This document shows positions 1 to 6,712 of a stretch of DNA of 36,475 nt, piece after piece; position 1 is the stretch's first letter, and each line of letters starts with the position of its first letter. Below the pieces are notes generated by a model. That model had not been told where the DNA came from, made no database searches, and was given only the letters and a program-made list of their open reading frames with translations. This stretch comes from a virus: positions 1 through 36,475 of the IMG/VR virus record IMGVR_UViG_3300030103_004447; one strand, given 5' to 3'. The position numbers were made by a program, and so were the translations under genes.

Positions 1-420
1 CACTGGGCCTGTGGCTGGTTCGAGATCATCGTTGCTAAGCCGCTGACGCCTGCTGCTAAGATTGCCAAAGACATCGATGCAGCCCTGGCCAACTATCCGG
101 TTCTCGACGATGCAGATTACTACAAACGTGAGAGCGATGCGCATCATGATGATGTGTACAATCACTGCTTCGACATGATCAACAACATCTTTTGCAATGA
201 TCTCGATGTGTGCAAACTCGAAGACGCTTTCGGTCAGTGCTCAAGTGACATCGTGGGTGTCGGCCTTGTTGACGGATGGGATCCTCATGCTGTGGCTGAG
301 AAAACCCAGTGGAACTATGATGATCGCACGCCTGATGATGAAGAGATATTCGATGCTCTCATCGAGCTTTCGTTCCTTCAAATACAACTGAGGGGAGGCG
401 GCGTTGTCAGACTCGACTGA
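1..420 (+). CDS. Conserved phage hypothetical protein, 5' end cut by the window edge
   Basis: The frame is open from base 1, so the GTG at 154 is not the start. The visible part begins HWACGWFEIIVAKPLTP and later has NYPVLDDADYYKRE, which resembles a small conserved phage protein family of unknown function with HWAVGW... and ...YPVLDE-DY-RE segments (from memory). The last 24 bases of the window supply an in-frame ATG (36452) and the residues MVGNEPYR, giving a 147-residue protein if the molecule is circular. It would be the first gene of the rightward early operon. The 3' end overlaps the next gene by 17 bases. The protein is acidic. Function unknown. Confidence 0.8.
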   Translation, partial: HWACGWFEIIVAKPLTPAAKIAKDIDAALANYPVLDDADYYKRESDAHHDDVYNHCFDMINNIFCNDLDVCKLEDAFGQCSSDIVGVGLVDGWDPHAVAEKTQWNYDDRTPDDEEIFDALIELSFLQIQLRGGGVVRLD

Positions 421-688
421 GGTCATACTGACCGAGAAAAAGTTTTGGTGGCACTTTCATACGCAGATCAGCGGCAGTGTTTGGCTGCCGTGCGATGAAG
501 TCAGCAAAGAAGATATCGACAAGCGCTACGGCGCAAACATGAGTGGCTCCATCGGTTTTACCGTGGGCCATGGCGTGTGCATCAAGTCCGATGATCCTCA
601 TATAGCCGAAGACTGGGAAGTCTACGAGGACATCGATGATGCGCAGGAACTTTATAACGATTGGCTCAAAGAAGTGGAGGGCAAATGA
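404..688 (+). CDS. Hypothetical early protein, 94 aa
   Basis: The start is TTG at 404, chosen because a strong ribosome site (aggggagg, 391-398) lies five bases upstream. The protein is acidic and aromatic-rich (KKFWWHFHTQ near the N-terminus, WLPCDE, EDWEVYEDIDD near the C-terminus), with no recognisable catalytic motif. It overlaps the previous gene by 17 bases and the next start by an ATGA overlap (685-688), so the three genes are probably translated together. No function assigned. Confidence 0.7.
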   Translation: MSDSTEVILTEKKFWWHFHTQISGSVWLPCDEVSKEDIDKRYGANMSGSIGFTVGHGVCIKSDDPHIAEDWEVYEDIDDAQELYNDWLKEVEGK

Positions 689-1089
689 AACTGCCTGATT
701 TTAGTAAGCATCCCGCAATCCAGAAACTGCACAAAGACATGGGCATTATTTCTGGTGATCCTATAACCGTGTTTGACAAAGAGCAGCCGTTACCGGTCCT
801 ACAAAAAATCGTTGGCGGCTGGATCGAGCATGTCCCCCTGCCTGATGGTCGCTGCATGTGGGTCAACGAGGAGGGCCTGATGAAGGGCCTTCCCTACAAC
901 CCCCAGGCATCTGAGATGGCCGGCCGGCAAATCGTCGGGCCTGTCGCTATCACTCCTCCGGAAGAGGACTTTGAGGACGAGGACGACGGCGAGTCTCACC
1001 TGCGTGGGATGGAAGCCTTCGCTGCTGGGGGCATGGACGCATACAATGAAGCAATGGGCTACGGGGTAGCCTCAGAAGGAGATGAATAA
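685..1089 (+). CDS. DUF3846-like early protein, 134 aa
   Basis: The start is ATG at 685, preceded by gtggaggg; the in-frame TTG at 661 has no such site. Residues about 40-95 contain LQKIVGGWIEHVPLPDGR, VNEEGLMKGLPYNPQAS and IVGPVAI, the layout I associate with DUF3846, a small domain common in phages and plasmids (function unknown). The C-terminal third is strongly acidic (EEDFEDEDDGE), then a Gly/Ala/Met segment. It is joined to its neighbours by an ATGA overlap upstream and a one-base overlap (TAATG) downstream at 1089. The family call is by pattern only. Confidence 0.72.
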   Translation: MKLPDFSKHPAIQKLHKDMGIISGDPITVFDKEQPLPVLQKIVGGWIEHVPLPDGRCMWVNEEGLMKGLPYNPQASEMAGRQIVGPVAITPPEEDFEDEDDGESHLRGMEAFAAGGMDAYNEAMGYGVASEGDE

Positions 1090-1439
1090 TGACTAGTATT
1101 CCTTGGCAGACAAAGATGATTACTAATCATAACGGCAACGAACTGTTTATCAACGACACTGTGTTCGAGCATCGGCAGCTAGATTCCGGGCGTCACGCCA
1201 TTATTGATTTGCGTACAAACACGCCACTTATATCAGTGTATCACGCATACAGTAACAATCGTGAGATCCACCGACTGCGCACATGGGAAAAGGAACCCAT
1301 CGGCAAGGTGGCTGATATGAACACCGATTTCTGGTCCATGGAAATCAACCGTCGTATGGCTCGGTTTCGACCAAAACAATCCGAAAGTAATTACTGCCAC
1401 CATTGTGGCATCAAACTCCTGAAAGGAGATGAATCATGA
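1089..1439 (+). CDS. Hypothetical early protein with C-terminal CxxC, 116 aa
   Basis: ATG start overlapping the previous stop (TAATG). The body carries NGNELFINDTVFEHRQLDSG and MNTDFWSMEINRRMARF; the last 15 residues contain YCHHCGIKLLKG, a CxxC knuckle like half of a zinc ribbon. No second cysteine pair is seen, so zinc binding would need a dimer or another ligand. It lies in the early operon and overlaps the next gene by four bases (ATGA). Function unknown. Confidence 0.7.
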   Translation: MTSIPWQTKMITNHNGNELFINDTVFEHRQLDSGRHAIIDLRTNTPLISVYHAYSNNREIHRLRTWEKEPIGKVADMNTDFWSMEINRRMARFRPKQSESNYCHHCGIKLLKGDES

Positions 1440-2083
1440 CTGATTCTGTTCACATTCGCCCAATCAATGAATCGGTATCTGCGATGCGCAACTTCAACGA
1501 CCACCTGCATGATCTACTGCTTGGCCTCTGTTCTAGTACCAACGCACACCTTGCGATGATCACAAGAATCGAGAAGAAACTGGACTCTCAAGATGAGATG
1601 TTTGAGCAAGTGTTTCAGCGTCTCGACATCCTTGAGAAAGGACAGAAGCTCGATCGCACAGGCCGTGACATGGATACTAACGACTTCGAGAAGCTGGAAG
1701 CCAAGGTCCGAAGAATTGATGAAAATCTTTTTGCACGCAAGTCCGAACTCGGTGCTCAGATGCTGGAGATCATCGAAGACAGCGGTACCGTCAATGAAGC
1801 GCTACAGTCGCTTGCCCGAGAGTCTGCCCGTGATGTTCTTGGTGATCATGAGGTTGATGCTGGCAATATTGATAACCTGAGCAACCATGTAGAAGCTGCT
1901 ATCGACGGCATTGATATTTCAGACAAAATTGACTTTCACGCATTGTGCGCAAATCAGTTTGATCTCGATGATTGGAGACAATGCCTGGGCATCGACGACA
2001 TCAACGAAAAGATTGATAAGCTTGTGCGCATCATTGCCACTGCCAAGCTTCTCATTGAACGAATTGGAGATACTGATGTCTAG
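1436..2083 (+). CDS. Coiled-coil early protein, 215 aa
   Basis: Start ATG at 1436 with a strong ribosome site (aaaggag, 1421-1427). Residues about 20-125 are heptad-like and charged (MITRIEKKLDSQDEMFEQVFQ, DFEKLEAKVRRIDENLFARK), predicting a long coiled coil; the rest is acidic and helical (IDGIDISDKIDFHALCANQ), ending in another amphipathic helix (EKIDKLVRIIATAKLLIERI). No enzyme motif. It overlaps the next gene by eight bases. Possibly an oligomeric scaffold or regulator; function unknown. Confidence 0.72.
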   Translation: MTDSVHIRPINESVSAMRNFNDHLHDLLLGLCSSTNAHLAMITRIEKKLDSQDEMFEQVFQRLDILEKGQKLDRTGRDMDTNDFEKLEAKVRRIDENLFARKSELGAQMLEIIEDSGTVNEALQSLARESARDVLGDHEVDAGNIDNLSNHVEAAIDGIDISDKIDFHALCANQFDLDDWRQCLGIDDINEKIDKLVRIIATAKLLIERIGDTDV

Positions 2084-2333
2084 GAATAGTCGCCGTAACT
2101 ATACTATTTTCACGGAGTATAGCGGACTAAACCAAGACCAACAGCGGGTGCCGGCGATCGTGCTGGCACACCGCTACGGTCTTACCCGTGGTCGTATCTA
2201 TCAAATTGTTGCGCAACAACGAGCCAAAGTTCAAAGCAGCAATCCCCGTGTCAAATACTACAATGAATCAATCGAACGAGACGCAGAGGCCGTCTCATCG
2301 ATGCTCAAAGATTTCTTGGAGGCAAGAGGATGA
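2076..2333 (+). CDS. Small helix-turn-helix protein, 85 aa
   Basis: The start is taken as ATG 2076; the frame is open further upstream, but that part lies wholly inside the previous gene. Residues 24-50 (RVPAIVLAHRYGLTRGRIYQ then IVAQQRA) look like a sigma-factor region-4 type HTH, with GLTRGRIYQI as the recognition helix. The C-terminus is helical and acidic (ERDAEAVSSMLKDFLEARG). Likely a DNA-binding early regulator. It overlaps the upstream gene by eight bases and the downstream gene by ATGA. The HTH is recognised by pattern; target unknown. Confidence 0.72.
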   Translation: MSRNSRRNYTIFTEYSGLNQDQQRVPAIVLAHRYGLTRGRIYQIVAQQRAKVQSSNPRVKYYNESIERDAEAVSSMLKDFLEARG

Positions 2334-2662
2334 GCTATCTAAAAGCAAGCGATGTTTTACCCGTCGCTCTTATCGATATTGTGCAACAGCATATTGAAAC
2401 AAAATACCCTGATTTTTCAGGCGGTTCCATCTATGTGCCTGCGAGGGGATCTGTTGATGTGCGCAACAAGTCAACATCAGAAAAAGCCTACTCCAAAGCA
2501 TTTGCTATCATCGCAATGCACGATGGCTTCACTCAAGAAGAAGCGGCTCAGATGGTCGGTGCATCACGCAACACTGTGCTCAAATGGAAAAGCAAATACG
2601 GTGATCGTGTGATCGAAACCCTCAAAGAACTGCGCAACAATAGGAGTCAGATCAATGACTGA
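2330..2662 (+). CDS. Mor/CD3324-like transcription regulator with HTH, 110 aa
   Basis: Start ATG at 2330 behind ggaggcaagagg. The N-terminus YLKASDVLPVALIDIVQQHI followed by GGSIYVPARG resembles Mor/CD3324-type regulators (LPEEL...IQKYV.GGYIYIPK pattern, from memory). Residues 68-92 (TQEEAAQMVGASRNTVLKW) form a clear helix-turn-helix with ASRNTVLKWK as recognition helix. Mor proteins activate middle transcription in Mu-like phages, so a switch activator is possible; this role is inference. Four-base overlap with the previous gene and eight-base overlap with the next. Confidence 0.7.
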   Translation: MSYLKASDVLPVALIDIVQQHIETKYPDFSGGSIYVPARGSVDVRNKSTSEKAYSKAFAIIAMHDGFTQEEAAQMVGASRNTVLKWKSKYGDRVIETLKELRNNRSQIND

Positions 2663-3275
2663 AAAAAGAGGTAAAGGCATACCCTTTGCGAAGGGAAGCG
2701 AAACAAGTGCTGACGCTGCTGATTCAATGCAGAAACCATCTCTTCGGCTGCGCAGTAAAGTGCGATTGTACTTGTACAGTTGTGGTGAGACTGGGGCTAC
2801 TGACGAGCAAATCCAGCTTGCATTGAAGATGGAACCAAACACCCAACGACCAAGACGCCTTGAACTAGAAAAGCAGGGCACTATTCGCAAGCTGTACGTC
2901 GATGGCAAGCATGTCAAACGCACAACAAAGAGCGGTCGCAAAGCTGGCGTGTATGTTCACAGTCTGTTCGATACGGAGTTACCACCAGTACCCGAACACG
3001 AAATCAAGAAACTTGTAGATCCTCGATCTAGGTCTGGTATAATACCTCCTACGGAGGTGAACATGCCAAGAGCCAAACTTATCGAGCGTCTTGACTCGCT
3101 AGTTTTTCGAGCAAGTACGTTGTCAACGGAACTGCGCAACGAGCCGCAAGCCTATGATTCTACTGATGTTATTGCATCTGAGATGAAGCTAATCATTGAA
3201 CATTTCACTGCTGTTGTAAACGCAGGAAGAAGGCTCTACAAAGAGGTTGACCAATCAGAAAATCAAGTTCATTAG
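2655..3275 (+). CDS. Winged-helix DNA-binding protein, 206 aa, with internal start
   Basis: Residues about 30-85 (LRLRSKVRLYLYS, GATDEQIQLALKM, RRLELEKQGTIRKLY) fit a winged helix-turn-helix, followed by a basic wing-like part (DGKHVKRTTKSGRKAGVYVH). A linker rich in Pro, Arg and Ser (about 120-136) leads to a separate helical C-terminal domain from Met137 (MPRAKLIERLDSLVF...). An extended -10 promoter, a hairpin over a GGAGG site and an in-frame ATG sit exactly in that linker, so the C-terminal domain may also be made alone. Likely a regulator of early or recombination genes; function inferred only from the fold. It is the last gene before the hairpin leader at 3278. Confidence 0.72.
   Translation: MTEKRGKGIPFAKGSETSADAADSMQKPSLRLRSKVRLYLYSCGETGATDEQIQLALKMEPNTQRPRRLELEKQGTIRKLYVDGKHVKRTTKSGRKAGVYVHSLFDTELPPVPEHEIKKLVDPRSRSGIIPPTEVNMPRAKLIERLDSLVFRASTLSTELRNEPQAYDSTDVIASEMKLIIEHFTAVVNAGRRLYKEVDQSENQVH
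3013..3043 (+). promoter_or_regulatory. Candidate internal sigma70 promoter with extended -10
   Basis: TGGTATAAT at 3035-3043 is a perfect TGn extended -10 with a perfect TATAAT hexamer. A partial -35 (TTGTAG, 3013-3018) lies 19 bases upstream of the hexamer; extended -10 promoters tolerate weak -35 boxes. It sits inside the winged-helix gene, 20 bases upstream of an in-frame ATG, and would also transcribe the hairpin leader and the recombination operon beginning at 3393. Confidence 0.55.
3044..3058 (+). promoter_or_regulatory. Inverted repeat occluding a ribosome site
   Basis: ACCTCC (3044-3049), loop TAC, GGAGGT (3053-3058) is a perfect six-base inverted repeat. The right arm is a consensus Shine-Dalgarno sequence four bases before the ATG at 3063, and the left arm is its exact complement. 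In RNA the hairpin would hide the site. It begins one base after the -10 box, so a transcript starting at the expected position would lack part or all of the left arm and leave the site free, whereas readthrough RNA would have it folded. That start-dependent switch is inference. Confidence 0.5.
3063..3275 (+). CDS. Nested in-frame C-terminal isoform of the winged-helix protein, 70 aa
   Basis: ATG at 3063 is in frame with the 2655 gene and is preceded by GGAGGT at a suitable distance and by the promoter at 3013-3043. The product (MPRAKLIERLDSLVF ... VDQSENQVH) would be a 70-residue helical domain without the DNA-binding region. In-frame isoforms of this type often act as antagonists or partners of the full-length protein (general knowledge; inference here). 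The alternative is that the ATG is simply an internal methionine and the promoter serves the downstream operon. Confidence 0.4.
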   Translation: MPRAKLIERLDSLVFRASTLSTELRNEPQAYDSTDVIASEMKLIIEHFTAVVNAGRRLYKEVDQSENQVH

Positions 3276-3277
3276 TT

Positions 3278-3355
3278 CCATACTCTTTCCTTACTCCGTT
3301 ACCCCATTTAGAGAGACGTTGTTATAGGGGTAAGGGGTTAAGGAAGGGGGTATGG
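3278..3355 (+). promoter_or_regulatory. Long imperfect stem-loop in the leader of the recombination operon
   Basis: Left arm 3278-3305 (CCATACTC...TTACCCC) pairs with right arm 3327-3355 (GGGGTAAG...GGTATGG), a stem of about 28 bp with one bulge, a few G-U pairs and about two mismatches, closing a 21-base loop (3306-3326). It starts three bases after the stop at 3275. No U-run follows, so it is not a standard intrinsic terminator. It could be an RNase III processing site, an mRNA stabiliser or a protein-binding element. The right arm is very purine-rich. Confidence 0.6.
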
Positions 3356-3367
3356 GGGAAACCATTA

Positions 3368-3388
3368 GGGGATCACGCCCCGAGGAGG
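3368..3388 (+). promoter_or_regulatory. Short hairpin and ribosome site of the exonuclease gene
   Basis: GGGG (3368-3371) and CCCC (3378-3381) can pair around ATCACG, directly followed by GAGGAGG (3382-3388), the ribosome site for the GTG start at 3393. With the long stem-loop upstream, the whole 117-base gap (3276-3392) is accounted for as a structured 5' leader with no coding potential. Confidence 0.45.
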
Positions 3389-3392
3389 AAAC

Positions 3393-4184
3393 GTGGATAA
3401 ATCGAGTTATCATTCCGGCACAGGCCGGCTAACCAGCAGCGGCGCTAAGGAGATCCTCAAGAGCCCTGCTCACTACATGCTGCGATATGGGCCGAAGGCC
3501 AAGCGCCCACAGCCTACAGCAGCCATGCGATTCGGGACAGCAGTGCACATGCTGATCCTTGAGGGCGAGGACAAGTTCAAGCGCCATGTTGCTTGTCGCC
3601 CCGAGGGCCTGAATCTGCGCACCAAAGCAGGAAAGGCTGAGATGGAGGCGTTCCTGCAAGCTACCAACATCGATCCGGGTATGGTGTTCAGTCAGTTCGA
3701 CTACGACGACATGTTCTGGATGCGAGACGCTGTGATGAAGCATCCCGTCTGTGCCGAGATCCTATCCGACGGTACGCCGGAGCACTACTTCGAGTGGCAG
3801 CACGGAGCGACGGGAGCGCCATGCAAGGCGATTGCTGACTGGGTTGGTGGTGGTTGCATGATCGACCTGAAGACCTGCCAGGATGCAAGTCCCGATGGCT
3901 TCGCCAAAGCGGTCTACAACTTCAAGTATCATTTGTCCGCTCAGTTCTATCTGATGGGCGATGCTGCTCTCAACCATGGCCAGACCAAACAGTGGTATTG
4001 GATCGCCGTTGAGAAGCACACTCATCAGGTCGCTGTGTACCATCCCGATGTAAAGATGGATGAGATCGGCTATCGACTGTGTGAAGAGGCGATCAATCGA
4101 TACGCCGAGTGCAAAATGAACAATGACTGGCCTTCGTATCCGAAGGTCGCCAAAGAGCTAATCAGCCCATCATGGGCTCGATGA
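3393..4184 (+). CDS. RecE-like 5'-3' exonuclease (PD-(D/E)XK fold), 263 aa
   Basis: GTG start behind GAGGAGG. The N-terminus (SSGAKEILKSPAHYML) and AMRFGTAVHMLILEG (His52), IADWVGGG (Asp149), CMIDLKT (Asp158, Lys160) and YHLSAQFYL (Gln184, Tyr186) follow the order of the C-terminal nuclease domain of exonuclease VIII / DUF3799 proteins. Such enzymes resect dsDNA ends to give 3' single strands for the annealing protein encoded next door. The length matches phage versions that hold only the nuclease domain. First gene of the recombination module; 11 bases separate it from the next start. Confidence 0.88.
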   Translation: MDKSSYHSGTGRLTSSGAKEILKSPAHYMLRYGPKAKRPQPTAAMRFGTAVHMLILEGEDKFKRHVACRPEGLNLRTKAGKAEMEAFLQATNIDPGMVFSQFDYDDMFWMRDAVMKHPVCAEILSDGTPEHYFEWQHGATGAPCKAIADWVGGGCMIDLKTCQDASPDGFAKAVYNFKYHLSAQFYLMGDAALNHGQTKQWYWIAVEKHTHQVAVYHPDVKMDEIGYRLCEEAINRYAECKMNNDWPSYPKVAKELISPSWAR

Positions 4185-4195
4185 AAGGAGGGATC

Positions 4196-4684
4196 ATGAC
4201 CCCTGATATCATGAAAGCGCTACAAGCCCCGTTTGCCCCACACGATGTGGAGTGGCGTGTGCAGCGTGAAGTTCGCAACGGTGAAGCCGTAATGGTTCTG
4301 CCGTACGTTACCAACCGTGCTGTCCAAAGCAGACTCGACGATGTGTTCGGTGTCTTTGGATGGGAAAACCGTTTTGTGCCGGGTCCGAGCGGTGGCTTGA
4401 TCTGTGAGTTGCGGGTGCGCAACCCAGAAACCGGCGAGTGGGTAGTCAAGCAAGACGGCGCTGACAATACCCAAGTCGAAGCCGTCAAAGGCGGCATGTC
4501 GTCCGCCATGAAACGCACTGCTGTCCAGCTAGGTATCGGTCGGTACCTGTACTACTTGGACTTCCAGTTCGTACCTCTTCAAGATCGTGGTGAGCACTAC
4601 CACCGAGTCAAGGCGACTGGTCGTGCTGCTTACTGGAATACTCCACAACTGCCCGCATGGGCATTACCCAAAGAAGGGAAGTAA
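4196..4684 (+). CDS. Rad52/Rad22-family single-strand annealing protein, 162 aa
   Basis: The start is ATG 4196, behind aaaggagg; the in-frame ATG at 4172 lies inside the exonuclease gene. LDDVFGVFGWEN (47-58) and GADNTQVEAVKGGMSSAMKR followed by TAVQLGIGRYLYYL (88-121) are the signature of the Rad52/Rad22 superfamily as found in phages. Such proteins form rings that anneal complementary single strands. Together with the RecE-like nuclease and SSB it forms a complete two-component recombinase. The eukaryotic C-terminal domains are absent, as usual in phages. Confidence 0.9.
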   Translation: MTPDIMKALQAPFAPHDVEWRVQREVRNGEAVMVLPYVTNRAVQSRLDDVFGVFGWENRFVPGPSGGLICELRVRNPETGEWVVKQDGADNTQVEAVKGGMSSAMKRTAVQLGIGRYLYYLDFQFVPLQDRGEHYHRVKATGRAAYWNTPQLPAWALPKEGK

Positions 4685-4686
4685 TC

Positions 4687-5112
4687 ATGCTTCGTGACTT
4701 CCAGATGATTGGGCGCATTGGCAAACTTGACGAGATCAAGATGCGTAGCGCTGACAGCAAGGGGTGCGAGATGCGCATTGCTTGCTCTGACTTCAAAGAC
4801 GGCCAGGAGAGCACATCGTGGTTCACCGTGGTCGCTTTCGGCCGTGTCGCCATCACAGCTATTGATCAATACAACGTCGGTGATCAGATCTTCCTGAGCG
4901 GCACCATCGACATGGACAAGTGGACTGACAAGACCACGGGCAAGGAGCGCTCTGCAATGAAGCTCAAGGCGTTCCGCTGTCGTCGTTTGGCCAAGGGCAA
5001 GAACAGCAGCGAGGGTCAACAGCAGCAGTATCAGCAGCCCCAGCAACAACAGCAGCAACAGTATGGTGGCTACGGCCAGCATCAGGGCGGAGGATACAAT
5101 GAGCAGTTCTGA
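4687..5112 (+). CDS. ssb: Single-stranded DNA-binding protein, 141 aa
   Basis: OB-fold in residues 1-102: MLRDFQMIGRIGKL, STSWFTVVAFGRVA, YNVGDQIFLSGTIDMDKWTD, KLKAFRCRRL, in the order of bacterial SSB. The tail (110-141) is Gln/Gly/Tyr-rich and comes from a CAG/CAA-rich tract (about 5020-5066). It ends YNEQF rather than the acidic DDIPF-type tip that docks host repair proteins, so host-partner binding is probably altered. The start is ATG 4687, two bases after the upstream stop. It overlaps the next gene by 14 bases. Confidence 0.9.
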   Translation: MLRDFQMIGRIGKLDEIKMRSADSKGCEMRIACSDFKDGQESTSWFTVVAFGRVAITAIDQYNVGDQIFLSGTIDMDKWTDKTTGKERSAMKLKAFRCRRLAKGKNSSEGQQQQYQQPQQQQQQQYGGYGQHQGGGYNEQF

Positions 5113-5500
5113 TGAGTTCAAAGAGATCGAGGCAGCCAAAGATCAAATGATCGAGCAGGCTACGGAATACATGAAGGTAGTTGATACGCTACTAGAGGCC
5201 TCTCAGTGTCGCATTGATGCTGCCGTCGCTGTGATCGACCATGAGAATAAACTGAATGTTTCTCTCAACGAGCTAAAGGTTACTTGGCTAGAACGGTGCG
5301 CAGCCATGCTGCGTATCAATGCTGTTCGGTATCTGACGAAGGACGAGGACGGCAAAGATCGCATCCAGTTGGTGTTTGCTGATACTGACTACGATCCGAT
5401 CATGGAGGACGATGGCACGCCTAGTGTTGTCTTCAATCAGTTTGAGGATATTGCTGCTCTAGTTATTCGGGTTCCCAAAAAGGAAGAAAAGACCAATTGA
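5099..5500 (+). CDS. Hypothetical protein of the recombination module, 133 aa
   Basis: The start is ATG 5099 behind ggcggagga; the frame upstream lies inside the SSB tail. The N-terminal half is helical and acidic (EFKEIEAAKDQMIEQATEYM, VAVIDHENKLNVSLNELKV) and the C-terminal half looks like beta strands (RIQLVFADTDYDPIMEDDG, FEDIAALVIRVPKK). No catalytic motif. Its place between SSB and RusA suggests a recombination or replication accessory role; this is context only. It overlaps the resolvase start by four bases. Confidence 0.7.
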   Translation: MSSSDEFKEIEAAKDQMIEQATEYMKVVDTLLEASQCRIDAAVAVIDHENKLNVSLNELKVTWLERCAAMLRINAVRYLTKDEDGKDRIQLVFADTDYDPIMEDDGTPSVVFNQFEDIAALVIRVPKKEEKTN

Positions 5501-5940
5501 AACTAGTGTACTTTGTTCCGGGTAGGCCAGTGCCAAAGCAATCTTATCGTGCGTCAAAGTTTGGGGGATACCAGCCCAAGCGAGTTACGGATTTCAAAAA
5601 GGTTGCGCAGCTAATCGCTGACCACGCCGCCATCAGGCAAAACTGGGAACGGGCCGACGGGCCGGTGCTGCTTCGATTGCAGTTCCGGTTCCGTTGCCCG
5701 ACCGGCGCACGCAAAGCTGACAAGCAAAAATGCAGGTGGCGAATCTCACGTCCGGACTTAGACAATCTTCAAAAATCTATCATCGACAGCATTTCTGATC
5801 GCATCCTCGTTGACGATGCTCAGATCTGCATGACCATTTGCACAAAGATCATCGCCAAAGAGGGCGACGAAGAGGGTACGAGCGTCACCCTAGAAACGCT
5901 TGGAGAATACGATGAAAGACATCCGAGTCTATTTGAATGA
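5497..5940 (+). CDS. rusA: RusA-family Holliday junction resolvase, 147 aa
   Basis: TTG start at 5497 behind aaggaag. The fold is clear: VYFVPGRPVPKQSYR at the N-terminus, RPDLDNLQKSIIDSI (Asp87, Asp89, Lys93) and DRILVDDAQI (Asp106/107), which match the metal-binding aspartates of E. coli RusA (DLDN and DD motifs). RusA dimers cut four-way junctions symmetrically, so the enzyme would resolve branched recombination intermediates before packaging. It overlaps the helicase-loader gene by 29 bases. Confidence 0.92.
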   Translation: MKLVYFVPGRPVPKQSYRASKFGGYQPKRVTDFKKVAQLIADHAAIRQNWERADGPVLLRLQFRFRCPTGARKADKQKCRWRISRPDLDNLQKSIIDSISDRILVDDAQICMTICTKIIAKEGDEEGTSVTLETLGEYDERHPSLFE

Positions 5941-6712
5941 ACTGTACGATAAGATGAGCGACATCGGACGTACCGACCCGGACAATCCACCACAGCCCGT
6001 GCCATGCGATGGATGCGATGAGAGCTTAGGGTTTGAATGGAAACAAGGATCTCGATTCAGCTACTGGGTAAAGCGCCAGTGTCAAACCTGCGAAGACAGA
6101 AAACGGCAATCCCAGATCGAGCAAAGGCAACTTGCACTTTTGCAGAAAAGCGGTGTGCCCAAGTTTTTGCACAAACTATCATCACCTACTATGCTTTCGA
6201 TGGATGCCCATAACGATCACGTTGCTGGAGCCGTACGAAGCTGGAAACCGCCAGCGTGGCTACTGGCCGTTGGCCCTGTAGGCACAGGCAAAACTAGTTG
6301 GTTGACTAGTTTATTTATCGAGCAGTTGTTTACTGAATCATCATTCAGTGAATCCCTTTGGACCACAGAGGCAAGCCTTTTTGAGCGGGCTGACATTGCT
6401 CACGAGCATCATGGTTACACAGCAAGGCAGAACGTAGTAGCCCCATACATCACAACGCCCATGTTGATGATTGACGATTTAGGAGCCAGTCGCAGGCGGC
6501 TTACTGAGTGGCAAGGTTCTGCCATGCGCAACCTGTTCGATGTTCGTTACAGCAATGGGTTGCCTGTGTTTATTACAACCAATCTATCTGTAAAGGATTT
6601 GATTAACCGTTATGGTGATCACATTCATAGCAGAGTCATGTCTGCGTCAGGTGGTGCTTTGTTCGTCCCTGGCCGGGACAGGAGGATCAGTGGATCGCAA
6701 ACAGATATCTGA
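5912..6712 (+). CDS. DnaC-like AAA+ replicative helicase loader, 266 aa
   Basis: The start is ATG 5912, six bases after ggaga; the TTG at 5900 is less likely. An N-terminal zinc ribbon uses Cys32/Cys35 and Cys57/Cys60. The ATPase core has Walker A GPVGTGKTS (121-129), Walker B LMIDDLG (185-191), sensor-1 ITTN (221-224) and an arginine in HSRVMSASGG (Arg241) that fits the arginine finger. It resembles DnaC/DnaI loaders that place DnaB on DNA. No phage helicase, primase or polymerase is encoded, so it presumably recruits host DnaB to the phage origin. Confidence 0.88.
   Translation: MKDIRVYLNELYDKMSDIGRTDPDNPPQPVPCDGCDESLGFEWKQGSRFSYWVKRQCQTCEDRKRQSQIEQRQLALLQKSGVPKFLHKLSSPTMLSMDAHNDHVAGAVRSWKPPAWLLAVGPVGTGKTSWLTSLFIEQLFTESSFSESLWTTEASLFERADIAHEHHGYTARQNVVAPYITTPMLMIDDLGASRRRLTEWQGSAMRNLFDVRYSNGLPVFITTNLSVKDLINRYGDHIHSRVMSASGGALFVPGRDRRISGSQTDI

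Noticed and set aside
5010-5070. CAG/CAA tract as a microsatellite repeat
   Set aside because: It encodes the Gln-rich SSB tail in frame and is irregular; a coding feature rather than an independent repeat.
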